Assembly (NCBI RefSeq): GCF_001269365.1
Contig: NZ_CXOM01000002.1
Location: forward strand, 256,001-320,000
DNA: 64,000 nucleotides
From: Limnohabitans sp. Rim11
Lineage (GTDB): Bacteria > Pseudomonadota > Gammaproteobacteria > Burkholderiales > Burkholderiaceae_C
Direction of reading: 5' to 3'
A program made the position numbers and the translations under genes. This document shows positions 42,225 through 52,015 of this stretch, in pieces. A model generated the notes under the pieces. That model saw only the letters and a program-made list of their open reading frames with translations, was not told the DNA's origin and ran no database searches. How positions within the stretch are numbered: the stretch's first letter is position 1; the number at the start of each line of letters is the position of its first letter.

Positions 42225-43985
42225 TTAGTCGTTGGCGTAAATGTCAACGTCTTTGGTTTCCTTGATGAACAAGCCACCAATGACCACGGTAGCGCCAGCA
42301 ATGATGATGGGGTACCAGAGACCGTTGTACATGTCACCCGTCTGAGCCACGATCGCGAAAGCGGTTGTAGGCAACAGACCACCGAACCAACCGTTACCGA
42401 TGTGGTAAGGCAAGGACATAGAGGTGTAACGAATGCGTGTTGGGAACATTTCTACCAGCATGGCAGCAATAGGACCGTACACCATGGTCACCAAAATCAC
42501 CAAGTAAGTGAGAATGATAATGACCTTGACCTTGTCAAACTTAGCCATGTCAGCTTTTGGTGGGTAACCAGCAGCCTTCAAAGCAGCGCCCAAATTGGCA
42601 CCCAACAAAATGTTGCCAGCAGTCTTCTCGTTGCTCAAATCTTTAACAGACTTGTTAGCAGCTTCCAAGGCTTTGGCGTCTTGTGGTTGAGCAGCAGTCA
42701 GTTCAGCAACCTTAGCTTCGGCCTTGGCCTTGGCTTCAGCGATGTCTTCAGGTGTGTACTTAACCTTCACCAAAGTCTCGCCAACCTTGATGGTGGCAGG
42801 TGTACCGGCAGGTGCCACTTCGTTAGAGTAGCTCACTGATGCGCCAGCCAAACGTTGTTTGGCAATGTCGCAAGAAGAAGTGAACTTCTTGGTACCTGTG
42901 GGGTTGAACTGGAATGAGCACTCTGCTGGATCAGCAGACACCACCACTTGTGATTTGGCTTGTGCAGCGGCCAAGTCTGGGTTGGCAGCAGCGGTCAATG
43001 CCTTGAACACTGGGAAGTAAGTCACGGCAGCCAACAAGCAGCCAGCCAAGATGATGGGCTTGCGGCCAATCTTGTCAGACAGTGAGCCGAACAAGATGAA
43101 GAACGGTGTGCCGATGATCAAAGAAACGGCCACCATGATGTTGGCAGTAGCGCCGTCCACTTTCAGGGCTTGTGTCAAGAAGAACAAAGCGTAGAACTGG
43201 CCAGAGTACCAAACCACAGCTTGACCGGCTGTCAAGCCAACCAAAGCCAAGATCACGATTTTCAGGTTTTTCCACTGACCGAAAGATTCGGACAAAGGAG
43301 ACTTAGAAGTTTTGCCTTCTGCTTTCATTTTGGCAAAAGCAGGTGACTCGTTCATGCTCAAACGGATGTAAACCGACACGGCCAACAACAGAATAGAAAC
43401 GATGAACGGAACGCGCCAGCCCCAATCGGCAAAGGCCTCTTCGCCAATGACGGTACGTGTGCCCAAAATCACCATGAGTGACAAGAACAAGCCCAATGTG
43501 GCTGTGGTCTGAATCCAAGAAGTGTAAGCACCGCGTTTGCCCATGGGCGCGTGCTCGGCCACATAAGTAGCAGCACCACCGTACTCACCACCCAAAGCCA
43601 AACCTTGCAACAAGCGCAAGCAGATCAGGATGACGGGAGCGGCCACGCCAATGCTGGCGTAGTTAGGCAAGATACCCACGATGAACGTGGAGATACCCAT
43701 GATCAGGATGGTGACCAAGAAGGTGTACTTGCGACCAATCATGTCGCCCAAGCGGCCAAAGAAAATGGCGCCGAAAGGACGGACGATGAAGCCGGCGGCA
43801 AAAGCCAACAGCGCGAAAATGAAAGCTGAGCCTTCATCCAAGCCGCTGAAGAATTGTTTCGCAATAATTGCGGCGAGTGAACCGTAGAGGTAGAAGTCAT
43901 ACCACTCGAACACGGTGCCCAGCGACGAAGCGAAGATAACCTTCTTCTCTTCGGCCGACATCGGGCGGGGATCAGTTGTAGCCAT
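42225..43985 (-). CDS. MFS metabolite:H+ symporter with a large periplasmic insertion
   Basis: 586 residues, twelve membrane helices of the MHS (ProP/ShiA/KgtP-like) subgroup: ASSLGTVFEWYDFYLYGSLAA at helix 1, GRLGDMIGRKYTF in loop 2-3, RLLQGLALGGEYGGAATYVAEHAP and GSLSDKIGRKP in loop 8-9. Unusually, about 160 residues are inserted between helices 9 and 10, including two cysteines (AECSF, SSCDI) and an Ala/Lys/Glu-rich helix likely to be a coiled coil; topology puts it in the periplasm. The ATG at 43985 has a GGAG site and matches the usual start; the frame open to 44120 is not used. Substrate is probably a carboxylate or zwitterion, not readable from sequence. Confidence 0.88.
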   Translation of the reverse strand: MATTDPRPMSAEEKKVIFASSLGTVFEWYDFYLYGSLAAIIAKQFFSGLDEGSAFIFALLAFAAGFIVRPFGAIFFGRLGDMIGRKYTFLVTILIMGISTFIVGILPNYASIGVAAPVILICLRLLQGLALGGEYGGAATYVAEHAPMGKRGAYTSWIQTTATLGLFLSLMVILGTRTVIGEEAFADWGWRVPFIVSILLLAVSVYIRLSMNESPAFAKMKAEGKTSKSPLSESFGQWKNLKIVILALVGLTAGQAVVWYSGQFYALFFLTQALKVDGATANIMVAVSLIIGTPFFILFGSLSDKIGRKPIILAGCLLAAVTYFPVFKALTAAANPDLAAAQAKSQVVVSADPAECSFQFNPTGTKKFTSSCDIAKQRLAGASVSYSNEVAPAGTPATIKVGETLVKVKYTPEDIAEAKAKAEAKVAELTAAQPQDAKALEAANKSVKDLSNEKTAGNILLGANLGAALKAAGYPPKADMAKFDKVKVIIILTYLVILVTMVYGPIAAMLVEMFPTRIRYTSMSLPYHIGNGWFGGLLPTTAFAIVAQTGDMYNGLWYPIIIAGATVVIGGLFIKETKDVDIYAND

Positions 43986-44194
43986 ATTAGCTGTCTCCAA
44001 AAAATAGCCCTCGACACGAAGGCTTGGGGGCGATTCTTCGGTAGTGCTCTGACCGCCTTCTGACGCGAAACCAACATGGGCTGACAGCATGAGGTGAAAC
44101 CCTTGGTTTTTGTTCCACATGGTGAGATTAGCGGCTTAAGCAGGGTAAGCCCCTAGACTGCGTTTGCAACAGATTTGCAACACATAATATTTGC

Positions 44195-44473
44195 ATGCCC
44201 CAACAAATCACTCAAGCCGAGTTTGAATTGCGCGTTAACCGACTGCGCTGGGGCTTGTTGTTGGTATGGGGCAGCGTCACTTTTTGCGTGGCGTTTTTTG
44301 CCCGCAGCTTTGACGAAGTGTTCTTTGATCGCCCTTTGGGCTTTTGGATGGCGGCTCAGGGTTCGGTGTTGATCTTTTTAATCATCACCTGGGTTTATGC
44401 CTTGTGGGTCAATGCTTGGGAGCGTTTGATACCCACGGGCAATTTGCCAACGTCCAGCCAATCGGAAGACTGA
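44195..44473 (+). CDS. DUF4212 small subunit of a sodium/solute symporter
   Basis: 92 residues with two membrane helices. RVNRLRWGLLLVWGSVTFCVAFFARS and especially PLGFWMAAQGSVLIFLIITWVYALWVN match the DUF4212 family, normally encoded directly before its large sodium:solute symporter partner (SSS family, acetate-permease-like). Here no partner follows; the next gene is on the other strand and its end overlaps this gene by 79 bases. The family call is good; whether the gene still works is open. Confidence 0.8.
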   Translation: MPQQITQAEFELRVNRLRWGLLLVWGSVTFCVAFFARSFDEVFFDRPLGFWMAAQGSVLIFLIITWVYALWVNAWERLIPTGNLPTSSQSED

Positions 44474-45081
44474 AACCAAGCATCGCCGTCTAAATACGCA
44501 CGCAGCATGGGCAATGCGTCTTGCCCCCAAAACACTTGGCCGTCGACCACCATGCTGGGCACACCAAACAGACCTAAATCGATGGCGGCTTGTGTTTGCT
44601 GCAGAAGCTGTTGTTTAACTTCTGCCGATTGAATGTCGATTTGAAAACCTGGCTCAGAAACTTGCACCATCTGTGTGAGATGTTTTTGCAACTCGGCAAT
44701 TCGCGCTTCATCGGTGGCTTCTAAACCATTGCACCACACGTGCTTAAAAATAGCTTCAACTACTTCTCGCGAAGGCTCACCCTTGGGCGACGTGGCCACC
44801 GCCATGCGCTGCAGCGCCAATGAATTAAAGGGATGGGAAGCAGGCATCTGCAGCACAGTACCTTGCTGCTTGGCCAGCCACATCACTTGTCGATAAGTCC
44901 AATCGCGCTTGCCTGGCATTTCTGCAGGGCCAAGCTGGCCATGGTGTTTGAGCATGGCGCCAAACACCACGGGGTGGTAACGCACTGTGTGCGAAATGCC
45001 TTCTAAGCTTTTGGGCAAGGCCTGAAACGCCAACCACGCATAAGGCGAAATCACATCGAAGTAAAAATGAATTTCTTTCAT
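44395..45081 (-). CDS. DsbA-fold oxidoreductase / 2-hydroxychromene-2-carboxylate isomerase family
   Basis: 228 residues. HFYFDVISPYAWLAFQAL is the hallmark start of the kappa-GST-like HCCA isomerase group, where a Ser in DxxSPY replaces the CxxC of DsbA and binds glutathione; FGVPSMVVDGQVFWGQDAL is the conserved cis-Pro region. Such enzymes isomerise aromatic or enoyl intermediates with glutathione. The last 26 codons overlap the convergent DUF4212 gene. It follows the DUF1289 gene after six bases and may belong to the liuE transcript. Confidence 0.9.
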   Translation of the reverse strand: MKEIHFYFDVISPYAWLAFQALPKSLEGISHTVRYHPVVFGAMLKHHGQLGPAEMPGKRDWTYRQVMWLAKQQGTVLQMPASHPFNSLALQRMAVATSPKGEPSREVVEAIFKHVWCNGLEATDEARIAELQKHLTQMVQVSEPGFQIDIQSAEVKQQLLQQTQAAIDLGLFGVPSMVVDGQVFWGQDALPMLRAYLDGDAWFQSSDWLDVGKLPVGIKRSQALTHKA

Positions 45082-45087
45082 GCGGAT

Positions 45088-45330
45088 TTATACATGGCCG
45101 CTGGCCGCATCGCACCGCGCTTGAATGAGTTGCCACACTTCGCGTTGTTTGGCGCTGGGCAGTTGGCCCCACGCAGCCACTTCATTGAGCGTTCGCAGAC
45201 AGCCTTCGCACAAGCCTGTGTTGGGGTTGACCACACAAATGGACACGCAAGGTGAAGGCACATGCACCGAATCTGAAGCCAACACTTGTTGGGCTCGGTC
45301 TTTGAGTCGGGTGATGGCGCTCATGTGCAT
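45088..45330 (-). CDS. DUF1289 small cysteine-containing protein
   Basis: 80 residues. The family motif PSPCVSICVVNPNTGLCEGCLRTLNEVAAWGQL with four cysteines is plain; the cysteines may hold a metal or Fe-S centre, but the function is unknown. ATG at 45330 or 45324. It lies between liuE (16 bases upstream) and the isomerase gene (six bases downstream). Confidence 0.9.
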   Translation of the reverse strand: MHMSAITRLKDRAQQVLASDSVHVPSPCVSICVVNPNTGLCEGCLRTLNEVAAWGQLPSAKQREVWQLIQARCDAASGHV

Positions 45331-45346
45331 TGGCGATATTTTAAAT

Positions 45347-46255
45347 TTAGCCCAAGCGCTTGTTCAAGATGGCTGTAGCCACACGCGAATTAGATTTGCG
45401 CTGCAAAAAATCGCTGATGAACGCACCCGCATCCACCAGCTTGTCTAAGTCGATGCCAGTCTCGATGCCCATGCCGTGCAACATGTAAACCACGTCTTCG
45501 GTGGCCACATTGCCGGTGGCGCCTTTGGCATAGGGGCAGCCGCCCAAGCCGGCCACGGATGTGTCAAATTGCCAAACGCCCATTTCTAAAGACGCTAAAG
45601 TGTTGCCCACCGCTTGGCCATACGTGTCATGAAAATGACCCGACACATCATTAAGGTCGTAGTGCTTCAAAGTGGCCTCCATGGCCGCTTGAACTTTTTT
45701 GGGTGTGCCCACACCAATGGTGTCGGCCACGCCAATGTGCTGCACACCAATGCCCTTCATGAGTTGGGCCAATCGCTCTACGCTAGAGGGTGGCACTTCG
45801 CCTTCGTAAGGGCAGCCCACCACGCACGACATAGCGCCGCGCACAAAAATACCAGCGTTGCGCGCAGCCTCTACCACGGGCGCAAAACGCTCAATGCTTT
45901 CTTCAATGCTGCAGTTGATGTTCTTTTGGCTGAAGGCTTCGCTGGCTGCAGCAAACACCACAATTTCATCGGGCTTGCTAAGCAACGCGGCTTCGAAACC
46001 CTTCATGTTGGGCGTGAGCGCAGAGTAACGCACGCCTGCTTTTCTTTGAATGCCCGCCATGACTTCGGCGTTGTCGGCCATTTGCGGCACCCACTTGGGG
46101 CTGACAAAACTGGTGACTTCAATTTCAGTCAGGCCCGCGTCTTGGAGGCGATGCACCAACTCAATTTTGATGGCCGCAGGCACGGTTTGCTTTTCATTTT
46201 GCAGACCATCGCGAGGGCCCACATCCACCAATTTAACGCGTGAAGGAATTGTCAT
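45347..46255 (-). CDS. liuE: Hydroxymethylglutaryl-CoA lyase
   Basis: 302 residues, TIM-barrel. KLVDVGPRDGLQNEK opens the domain with the catalytic Arg and Asp, GHFHDTYGQAVGN holds metal-binding His residues, and SVAGLGGCPYAKGATGNVATEDVVYML is the HMG-CoA lyase signature with the reactive Cys. It splits HMG-CoA into acetoacetate and acetyl-CoA, the last step of leucine degradation. The liuD, liuC and liuB genes lie upstream on the same strand, separated from it by the reductase gene. Confidence 0.96.
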   Translation of the reverse strand: MTIPSRVKLVDVGPRDGLQNEKQTVPAAIKIELVHRLQDAGLTEIEVTSFVSPKWVPQMADNAEVMAGIQRKAGVRYSALTPNMKGFEAALLSKPDEIVVFAAASEAFSQKNINCSIEESIERFAPVVEAARNAGIFVRGAMSCVVGCPYEGEVPPSSVERLAQLMKGIGVQHIGVADTIGVGTPKKVQAAMEATLKHYDLNDVSGHFHDTYGQAVGNTLASLEMGVWQFDTSVAGLGGCPYAKGATGNVATEDVVYMLHGMGIETGIDLDKLVDAGAFISDFLQRKSNSRVATAILNKRLG

Positions 46256-46315
46256 GTTTGAACTTTAACGAATTTGGAAAGTTGATGCAGGCAAGTGGTT
46301 TCTGCTTTAGTCGTA

Positions 46316-47251
46316 TCAATAGCCACGCTCACGGCCCACTCGCCCCTCGATGGGCTGCCCTGCATAGACCGCTTTGATTTTGCTGGCAATTTGAGCCACG
46401 CTTTCTTCGCGCAAAGTTCTGGCCGAAGCGTGCGGCGTTAAGGTAATTTGAGGATGCAGCCAAAAAGCATGGTCTTGCGGCAAGGGCTCTTTGCGAAACA
46501 CATCCAGTGTGGCACCAGCCATGTGACCTTCTTGCAGCAAGTCCAGCAAATCTTGCTCCACCAAATGATGGCCGCGCGCCACATTGATGAGGTAAGACCC
46601 TGGCTGCAATTGCGACAAGTTGGCACGGTTCAAAATATTTTCTGTCTCTGCCGTTAAGGGCAGCAGATTCACCAACACCCGAGTGGCTTTCAAAAAATGA
46701 GGCAACTGCTCTTGACCAGCAAAGCTTTGAACGCCATCCATTTGTTTGGGCGTACGGCTCCAGACATTGACTGGAAATTCAAAGTGTTTCAAAGCCGAAG
46801 CCACTCGACTACCCAACACGCCTGCGCCCAATATGCCTACCGCAAAGTCAGCGCGAACCAATGGTTTTTTAAACGACCACCGCTTGGCGGCAGCGTCTTG
46901 GGCGTAGGCGCCAAATTCACGAAAATAAGCAATGACGGCATGGCACACATACTCCGCCATTTGCACCGACATGCCCGCATCGTTAAGGCGCACCACACTG
47001 AGTTTGTCGGGCAGCTGCAATTTGAGCAAGCCATCTACACCAGCACCAATGCAAAACAAATTTTGCAATTGGGTTTGCTCATCAATGAAGGCTTGGGCCG
47101 GCGCCCACACCACGGCATGGTCGGCCAACTTGGGCGCTTGACCAGGCTCAGCCGCTTGCCATTCCCAAATATCGACCCCCGGCAAAGCCTGGCGAAAACC
47201 TTCTAACCAAGGCTCGGCAACAGCATGGGTGCAACAAAAAACAATTTTCAT
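46316..47251 (-). CDS. ghrA: Glyoxylate/hydroxypyruvate reductase A-type dehydrogenase
   Basis: 311 residues, D-2-hydroxyacid dehydrogenase family. NAD(P)-binding VGILGAGVLGSRVASAL, the catalytic Arg in LINVARGHHLV, the Glu region in TLDVFRKEPLPQDHAFW and the catalytic His in LTPHASA match GhrA. It reduces glyoxylate or hydroxypyruvate in the cytoplasm. It sits within the leucine cluster between liuD and liuE, 60-70 bases from each, with no known role in that pathway; it may simply be a passenger or recycle 2-oxo acids. Confidence 0.88.
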   Translation of the reverse strand: MKIVFCCTHAVAEPWLEGFRQALPGVDIWEWQAAEPGQAPKLADHAVVWAPAQAFIDEQTQLQNLFCIGAGVDGLLKLQLPDKLSVVRLNDAGMSVQMAEYVCHAVIAYFREFGAYAQDAAAKRWSFKKPLVRADFAVGILGAGVLGSRVASALKHFEFPVNVWSRTPKQMDGVQSFAGQEQLPHFLKATRVLVNLLPLTAETENILNRANLSQLQPGSYLINVARGHHLVEQDLLDLLQEGHMAGATLDVFRKEPLPQDHAFWLHPQITLTPHASARTLREESVAQIASKIKAVYAGQPIEGRVGRERGY

Positions 47252-47320
47252 GAAAAATCCAAGCGCTTTACTGGGATAAATAATCTCTCAGTTTAAATTG
47301 CTTTGGAATTTTGAGTTGAC

Positions 47321-49390
47321 TCACGCCAACTTCAACAACTCAGCGCCTTCTGCAATCTGATCGCCCGGCGCATACAGCAGCTCTTTCACTTCACCGTCTT
47401 TGGGCGCCACGATGGTGTGCTCCATCTTCATGGCTTCCATCACAGCCAAGCTTTGGCCGGCCTTGACCTTGTCGCCTACCTTGACAGCAAAGGACACCAC
47501 CTTGCCTGGCATGGGCGCGGTTAAGCCGCCCTTTTCATCTTGCGCGCCTTCGGCGTGCGCCAAGGGGTTGATTAAGCGGATGCGGCTTGCGCCGTGCGCG
47601 GCAAACACGTGCGCCAGTTCTGCGGGTTGGCCGGGTTTGCCCAACTGCATGACCACTTGGCTGATGACGCGTTGGCCTTGCCATGTGACGTTGAGGGCTG
47701 TCGATTTTGTATGCGATGCATTGCCCGCAACAGAAAACTCAAACGCATCCGCATCGCTTTGCACGCCAGGCCCTGCTGCATCGCCCCATGTGAGGTACAT
47801 GCTGCCACCGTGTGCGTAGCGCAACCAAGCGACATGGTTCTCGCCAGCAAACTCCAAAGGAAAACGTCGATTAGTTTCAGCATGCGACTGCCAGCCATCG
47901 CTCTTGCTAAAGGGGTCATTGCCTTGTTGTGAATTTTCTTGGTGCAGCGTGTGCGCCACCACGGCGGCTGCGGCCACATTCAAGCCAAGCTTTTCTTGGT
48001 TGAACAACGCATCGGCTTCGCGCGGAATAAGTGCAGTGTCTAAGCGTGCTTCAGCAAAAGAAGCGCTGCTGACCACATGCCTTAAAAACTGCACATTGGT
48101 CGACAAGCCCACCACTTGCGTTTGCGCCAAGGCTTGATCGAGCAAAGCCAAGGCTTGCTCACGCGTGTCGCCATGCACAATGAGCTTGGCCACCATGGAG
48201 TCGTAATAAGGGCTGATGGTGTCGCCTTGACGCACGCCATCGTCAAAGCGCACGGTGCCGCGTTCGAAGGCAGTGTGGACTGGCTTTTGATACACCTGCA
48301 AATGGCCTGTGGCGGGCAAGAAATTGTTGTCGGGCGTTTCGGCGCAGATGCGCGCTTCAATGGCGTGGCCTGTGAGTTTGATTTCATCTTGCTTGAGCGG
48401 CAAGGGCTGGCCACTGGCCACGCGCAACTGCCACTCCACCAAATCCAAACCCGTCACAGCTTCGGTCACTGGATGCTCCACTTGCAAGCGGGTGTTCATC
48501 TCCATGAAGAAGAAGTTCATGTCGACTTGGCCAGTCGATTTGTTGTCGCGCTGCTCCACAATGAATTCAACCGTACCCGCGCCTACGTAGTTCACAGCGC
48601 GCGCCGCCGCCACTGCGGCCTCACCCATTTGTTGGCGCAGTGCTTCAGACAAGCCGGGTGCAGGCGCTTCTTCCAATACTTTTTGGTGACGGCGTTGTAC
48701 CGAGCAATCGCGCTCCATCAGATAAACGCAGTTGCCTTGCGTATCGCCAAACACTTGAATTTCAATGTGGCGGGGGCGCTGCACATATTTTTCAATGAGC
48801 ACGGCTTGATCGCCAAAACTGTTTTGCGCTTCGCGTTGGCACGAGGCCAAGGCGTCTGCAAAGTCTTCTGATTTTTCTACTGCGCGCATGCCTTTGCCAC
48901 CACCGCCTGCGCTGGCCTTGATCAACACGGGATAGCCAATGCGATCGGCTTCGCGCTTTAACAAGTCGGGGTTTTGATCGGCACCGTGATAGCCCGGCAC
49001 CAAAGGCACGCCGGCTTTTTCCATCAGTTGTTTGGACTCGGCTTTGAGGCCCATGGCCTGAATGGCCGATGCGGGTGGGCCGATGAACACCAAGCCTGCT
49101 TTGGCACACGCTTCGGCAAAGGCTTCGTTCTCGCTCAAGAAACCATAGCCAGGGTGAATGGCCTGGGCACCTGTAGCCTTGGCCGCTTCAATGATGGCCT
49201 CCCAGCGCAAGTAGCTGTCTTTGGGGGCAGAGCCACCCACATGGATGGCTTCGTCGCAAGCGGCCACGTGCTTGGCATGGGCGTCTGCATCGGAATAAAC
49301 CGCCACGGTTTGAATGCCCATGCGTTTAGCTGTGGCGGCTACACGGCATGCAATTTCGCCGCGGTTAGCTATGAGGATTTTTTTGAACAT
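47321..49390 (-). CDS. liuD: 3-methylcrotonyl-CoA carboxylase, biotin-containing alpha subunit
   Basis: 689 residues. Biotin carboxylase (about 1-450) with KILIANRGEIACRVA, the ATP-grasp SAGGGGKGM loop and MEMNTRLQVEHPVTE; then a BT-like domain and a biotinyl domain whose EAMKMEH places the biotinylated Lys at residue 655. Length and neighbours (liuB and liuC) favour methylcrotonyl-CoA over propionyl- or acetyl-CoA as substrate. It carboxylates its biotin for transfer by LiuB. Confidence 0.95.
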   Translation of the reverse strand: MFKKILIANRGEIACRVAATAKRMGIQTVAVYSDADAHAKHVAACDEAIHVGGSAPKDSYLRWEAIIEAAKATGAQAIHPGYGFLSENEAFAEACAKAGLVFIGPPASAIQAMGLKAESKQLMEKAGVPLVPGYHGADQNPDLLKREADRIGYPVLIKASAGGGGKGMRAVEKSEDFADALASCQREAQNSFGDQAVLIEKYVQRPRHIEIQVFGDTQGNCVYLMERDCSVQRRHQKVLEEAPAPGLSEALRQQMGEAAVAAARAVNYVGAGTVEFIVEQRDNKSTGQVDMNFFFMEMNTRLQVEHPVTEAVTGLDLVEWQLRVASGQPLPLKQDEIKLTGHAIEARICAETPDNNFLPATGHLQVYQKPVHTAFERGTVRFDDGVRQGDTISPYYDSMVAKLIVHGDTREQALALLDQALAQTQVVGLSTNVQFLRHVVSSASFAEARLDTALIPREADALFNQEKLGLNVAAAAVVAHTLHQENSQQGNDPFSKSDGWQSHAETNRRFPLEFAGENHVAWLRYAHGGSMYLTWGDAAGPGVQSDADAFEFSVAGNASHTKSTALNVTWQGQRVISQVVMQLGKPGQPAELAHVFAAHGASRIRLINPLAHAEGAQDEKGGLTAPMPGKVVSFAVKVGDKVKAGQSLAVMEAMKMEHTIVAPKDGEVKELLYAPGDQIAEGAELLKLA

Positions 49391-49447
49391 GTTCAGCCTG
49401 GCTATTTAATCTTTAAATTCTGATGTGTCGTTCGATGCCATGAAGGC

Positions 49448-50248
49448 TTACTGCGCCTGCGTCCACTGCGCGGGTCGCTTTTGCAAGAAGGACTGCAAGC
49501 CTTCTTTGCCTTCATCACTGGCCCGAATGTCGGCAATGCGCCTTGCGGTTTCTTGGCGCAAAGCTTCGTTGATGGGTTGGTCGGTTACGTCTTGCACCAA
49601 GCGTTTGCAGGCGCGCAAAGCTTGCGGGCCATTGCCACACAGGGTGGTGACGATCTCGGCCACTTTGGCATCCAAATTGTCGGGCGTGCACAGTTCATGC
49701 ACCATGCCCATGGCCTGCGCCTGCGCTGCAGAAAATCTTTCGGCAGTGACCATGTATCGCTTGGAGGCTTGCGCCCCCATGGCGCGCACCACATACGGGC
49801 TGATGGTGCCGGGCAACAAACCCAGGCGCGCCTCAGACAAACAAAAAGTCACGTTGTCGGATGCAATCAGTACATCGCACACCGAGGCCAAGCCCATGCC
49901 GCCCGCATAGCAATCGCCTTGCACGCGGCCCACGATGGGCACAGGACATTGGTCAATCGTCCACAACATGTCGGCCAGTTTTTGGGCATCGGCGCGGTTT
50001 TCTTCCCAGCTGTAACCCGACATGGCGCGCATCCAATTTAAATCGGCGCCTGCGCAAAAGGCTTTGCCATGGGCACCCAACACAATGGCGCGCAGGTCTG
50101 TGTCTTGTCCCAATTGTTGGAAGGCTTCAGTCAGTTCGGCAATGACCGCATCGTTGAACGCGTTGCGCACATCGGGGCGGTTCAGCCACACCTCGGCCAC
50201 CCATTTGGAGGGGCGGCGGATGTCTAGTGTTGGCGCAGTGCTTGTCAT
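49448..50248 (-). CDS. liuC: Methylglutaconyl-CoA hydratase (enoyl-CoA hydratase family)
   Basis: 266 residues, crotonase fold. The oxyanion-hole segments are AIVLGAHGKAFCAGADLNWM and QGDCYAGGMGLASVCDVLIAS, and the LGLLPGTISPYVVRAMG region carries the acid/base residue area. It hydrates 3-methylglutaconyl-CoA to HMG-CoA. Between liuB (48 bases upstream) and liuD (57 bases downstream) on the same strand, as in other liu operons. Confidence 0.92.
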   Translation of the reverse strand: MTSTAPTLDIRRPSKWVAEVWLNRPDVRNAFNDAVIAELTEAFQQLGQDTDLRAIVLGAHGKAFCAGADLNWMRAMSGYSWEENRADAQKLADMLWTIDQCPVPIVGRVQGDCYAGGMGLASVCDVLIASDNVTFCLSEARLGLLPGTISPYVVRAMGAQASKRYMVTAERFSAAQAQAMGMVHELCTPDNLDAKVAEIVTTLCGNGPQALRACKRLVQDVTDQPINEALRQETARRIADIRASDEGKEGLQSFLQKRPAQWTQAQ

Positions 50249-50296
50249 GGTTTATCTCTCTTGATCGAATAATTCACGTGATTTAAACGCGCAACA

Positions 50297-51919
50297 TCAC
50301 ATGCGGAACAAACCAAACTTAGTGTCTTCAATGGGTGCATTCAACGAAGCAGACAAGCCCAATGCCAATACACGGCGTGTATCGGCCGGGTCAATGATGC
50401 CGTCGTCCCACAAACGCGCCGTGGCGTAGTAAGGGTGCGACTGACTGCCAAACTGATCCAAGATGGGCTGCTTGAACACCGCTTCTTCTTCGGCACTCCA
50501 CGTACCGCCGCGCGCTTCAATGCCATCGCGCTTGACGGTGGCCAACACGCCAGCCGCTTGCTCGCCGCCCATGACGCAAATGCGCGCGTTGGGCCACAGC
50601 CACAAGAAGCGAGGGCTGAACGCGCGGCCGCACATGCCATAGTTGCCAGCACCAAAGCTGCCGCCAATGATGATGGTGAATTTAGGCACCTTGGCTGTGG
50701 CCACTGCGGTGACCATCTTGGCGCCGTTGCGCGCAATGCCTTCGTTTTCGTATTTGCGACCCACCATAAAGCCGGTGATGTTTTGCAAAAAAACCAAGGG
50801 CACTTTGCGTTGGCAGCACAACTCAATAAAGTGCGCACCCTTGAGCGCCGACTCTGAAAACAAAATGCCATTGTTGGCAATGATGCCCACCGGCATGCCT
50901 TCAATGTGCGCAAAGCCGCACACCAAGGTAGGCCCAAAGCGCGCCTTGAATTCTGCAAACTCGCTGCCGTCCACAATGCGTGCAATGATTTCGCGCACAT
51001 CGAAAGGCTTGCGGCTGTCTGCCGGAATGACGCCATAAATTTCTTGGCTGTCATACAAAGGCGGGGCTGGTTCGCGCAGTTGCAATTCGATGTTTTTCTT
51101 TCTGTTGAGCGAGCCCACAGCTTGACGCGCCAATGCAAGTGCATGCGCATCGTTTTGCGCCAGATGATCGGCCACGCCCGACAAGCGGGTGTGCACATCG
51201 CCACCGCCCAAGTCTTCGGCACTGACCACTTCGCCGGTGGCGGCTTTGACCAAAGGTGGGCCACCCAAAAAGATGGTGCCTTGGTTTTTGACAATGATGG
51301 CTTCGTCGCTCATGGCGGGCACATAAGCGCCACCTGCCGTACAGCTGCCCATGACCACCGCAATTTGCGGAATGCCCAAGGCGCTCATGTTGGCTTGGTT
51401 GTAAAAGATGCGGCCAAAGTGATCGCGGTCGGGAAACACTTCGTCTTGGTTGGGCAGGTTGGCACCGCCCGAGTCGACCAAATAAATACACGGCAAGTTG
51501 TTTTGCTGCGCCACTTCTTGCGCACGCAAATGTTTCTTGACGGTCATGGGGTAGTAGGTGCCGCCCTTGACGGTGGCGTCGTTGCACACAATCATGCAGT
51601 CGACGCCATTGACGCGGCCAATGCCTGCAATCATGCCGGCGCAGGGTGCGTCTTCGATGCCGTCTTTGTTGAGGTACATGGCGTGCGCAGCCAAAGGTGC
51701 CAATTCCAAAAATGGTGTGCCTGGGTCCAACAACATTTGCACGCGTTCGCGCGGGGGCAACTTGCCACGGGCCACGTGTTTGGCACGGGCTTTTTCGCCA
51801 CCACCGGCGGCAGACTTTTGAAGCTGCACGCGAAGGTCGTCTACGGCGGCCTGCAAGGCTGCAGCGTTGGCCAAGAAATCCGCTGAGCGGCTGTTGAGCT
51901 GGGTTTGAAGCACCGACAT
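50297..51919 (-). CDS. liuB: 3-methylcrotonyl-CoA carboxylase beta subunit
   Basis: 540 residues, carboxyltransferase with two crotonase-like halves. The first half holds [27 protein letters not shown] and [16 protein letters not shown]; the second half holds the [24 protein letters not shown] and [27 protein letters not shown] segments. It moves the carboxyl group from LiuD biotin to 3-methylcrotonyl-CoA. First gene of the minus-strand liuB-C-D run; the 96-base gap upstream is shared with a divergent AraC-type regulator. Confidence 0.96.
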   Translation of the reverse strand: MSVLQTQLNSRSADFLANAAALQAAVDDLRVQLQKSAAGGGEKARAKHVARGKLPPRERVQMLLDPGTPFLELAPLAAHAMYLNKDGIEDAPCAGMIAGIGRVNGVDCMIVCNDATVKGGTYYPMTVKKHLRAQEVAQQNNLPCIYLVDSGGANLPNQDEVFPDRDHFGRIFYNQANMSALGIPQIAVVMGSCTAGGAYVPAMSDEAIIVKNQGTIFLGGPPLVKAATGEVVSAEDLGGGDVHTRLSGVADHLAQNDAHALALARQAVGSLNRKKNIELQLREPAPPLYDSQEIYGVIPADSRKPFDVREIIARIVDGSEFAEFKARFGPTLVCGFAHIEGMPVGIIANNGILFSESALKGAHFIELCCQRKVPLVFLQNITGFMVGRKYENEGIARNGAKMVTAVATAKVPKFTIIIGGSFGAGNYGMCGRAFSPRFLWLWPNARICVMGGEQAAGVLATVKRDGIEARGGTWSAEEEAVFKQPILDQFGSQSHPYYATARLWDDGIIDPADTRRVLALGLSASLNAPIEDTKFGLFRM

Positions 51920-52015
51920 GTTTGAAATCTCCTGATGCGCAAGGATAGACCTAGGCCGCCATTTAAGGGAGACTCAGAGGTTGCAAATTGCGCCAAAAAT
52001 AACGCAAAATAGGTC

